From Undibacterium sp. (GTDB lineage: Bacteria; Pseudomonadota; Gammaproteobacteria; Burkholderiales; Burkholderiaceae_D), in contig JAIELM010000484.1 in the NCBI GenBank assembly GCA_019752975.1, forward strand, positions 1 through 5,981: a stretch of DNA of 5,981 bases. The letters are read 5' to 3'. Shown here piece after piece: positions 5,777 to 5,981 of this stretch (its first letter is position 1; each line of letters opens with the position of its first letter). The position numbers and the translations under genes were made by a program. The notes under the pieces were generated by a model that made no database searches, was not told the DNA's origin, and saw only the letters and a program-made list of their open reading frames with translations.

Positions 5777-5981
5777 GGATGTGCGAACCCCACCTTTTCC
5801 CGACCGTACCTACAATTACGTATCAAAGGTTCGAAATTTTGCCGTTCCTACTTATCCGAACAACACTTTCCCTATTGATGTTCGAAATTTACGAATATTC
5901 GCAACTGTTCGCGTTTAGTATAGCTTTTTTGTTGTTTCACAATTACAACTCTGTTACCTTTGTTTCCAAACCGGATCATCT
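5769..5981. mobile_element. Putative terminal region of a mobile element inserted in rmuC (partial)
   Basis: RmuC homology ends at about 5768-5770 (after GGTTT) and unrelated sequence begins. The segment has no confident gene. It contains two imperfect direct-repeat units: CGAAC, CAC, then TTTCCC at 5784-5801 and again at 5857-5872, each followed by the 11-bp GTTCGAAATTT (5829-5839 and 5880-5890). There is also a 10-bp palindrome, CGAATATTCG, at 5892-5901. Repeats of this kind are common as recombinase or transposase binding sites near the ends of mobile elements. The other end, the target duplication and the recombinase gene are not in the window, so neither family nor exact boundary can be given. 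A genome rearrangement junction is an alternative. Confidence 0.5.
5829..5890 (+). repeat. 11-bp direct repeat GTTCGAAATTT
   Basis: Two exact copies lie at 5829-5839 and 5880-5890, 51 bp apart start to start. Each contains the palindrome TTCGAA. They form the right halves of the two larger imperfect repeat units in the non-coding segment after the rmuC break. Confidence 0.65.

Noticed and set aside
5688..5918. 76-codon + strand ORF across the end of rmuC
   Set aside because: Its first part is an out-of-frame shadow of rmuC and the rest lies in the repeat-rich segment; the peptide has no recognisable features.
5920..5931. T-run at 5924-5930 as a terminator
   Set aside because: No GC-rich stem precedes it on the + strand; the nearby palindrome CGAATATTCG is AT-rich and more than 20 bases away.
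1..5981. CRISPR array, tRNA or rRNA genes
   Set aside because: No regularly spaced direct repeats of CRISPR size, no cloverleaf-like segment and no rRNA-like sequence were seen.

Overview
The window looks like a stretch of chromosome from a betaproteobacterium, most likely a moderate-GC member of the Burkholderiales/Oxalobacteraceae. I infer this from the protein flavour and the permease / truncated haemoglobin / rmuC order. No 16S or other marker is present, so the lineage is not proven. All genes that can be supported are on the + strand.

Layout. Bases 1-66 hold the last 21 codons of an unidentified upstream gene. A short miniature inverted-repeat element (about 92-206) fills most of the gap before the first complete gene. 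That gene, 232-1470, encodes a PLP-dependent enzyme of the Cys/Met metabolism (cystathionine gamma-synthase-like) family. The next gap, 1471-1627, has a GTCAGA hexamer repeat and two overlapping inverted repeats. A compact cluster follows: a large YbbP-type FtsX-family ABC permease (1628-4138), a group 2 truncated haemoglobin (4163-4561) and rmuC (4580-5776). The last three genes are spaced 24 and 18 nt apart, and each has a recognisable Shine-Dalgarno sequence, so they probably form one transcription unit.

The rmuC frame runs normally until residue 397 and then stops abruptly inside a conserved motif (...LQMGF, then Cys and stop). The 205 bases after it have no recognisable RmuC coding in any frame, look more AT-rich, and carry direct repeats and many CGAA/TTCG motifs. 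The simplest reading is that a mobile element has entered rmuC and only one end of it lies in the window.

Functionally, the PLP enzyme belongs to sulfur amino-acid metabolism. The permease is expected to work with an ABC ATPase at the inner membrane, but no ATPase gene is visible here. The truncated haemoglobin binds haem and O2 or other diatomic ligands. RmuC is linked to limiting recombination and DNA rearrangement. No shared pathway is evident. I see no convincing undescribed multi-gene system. The points of most interest are the broken rmuC with its repeat-rich foreign flank, the miniature element next to the PLP enzyme gene, and the structured 1471-1600 gap.
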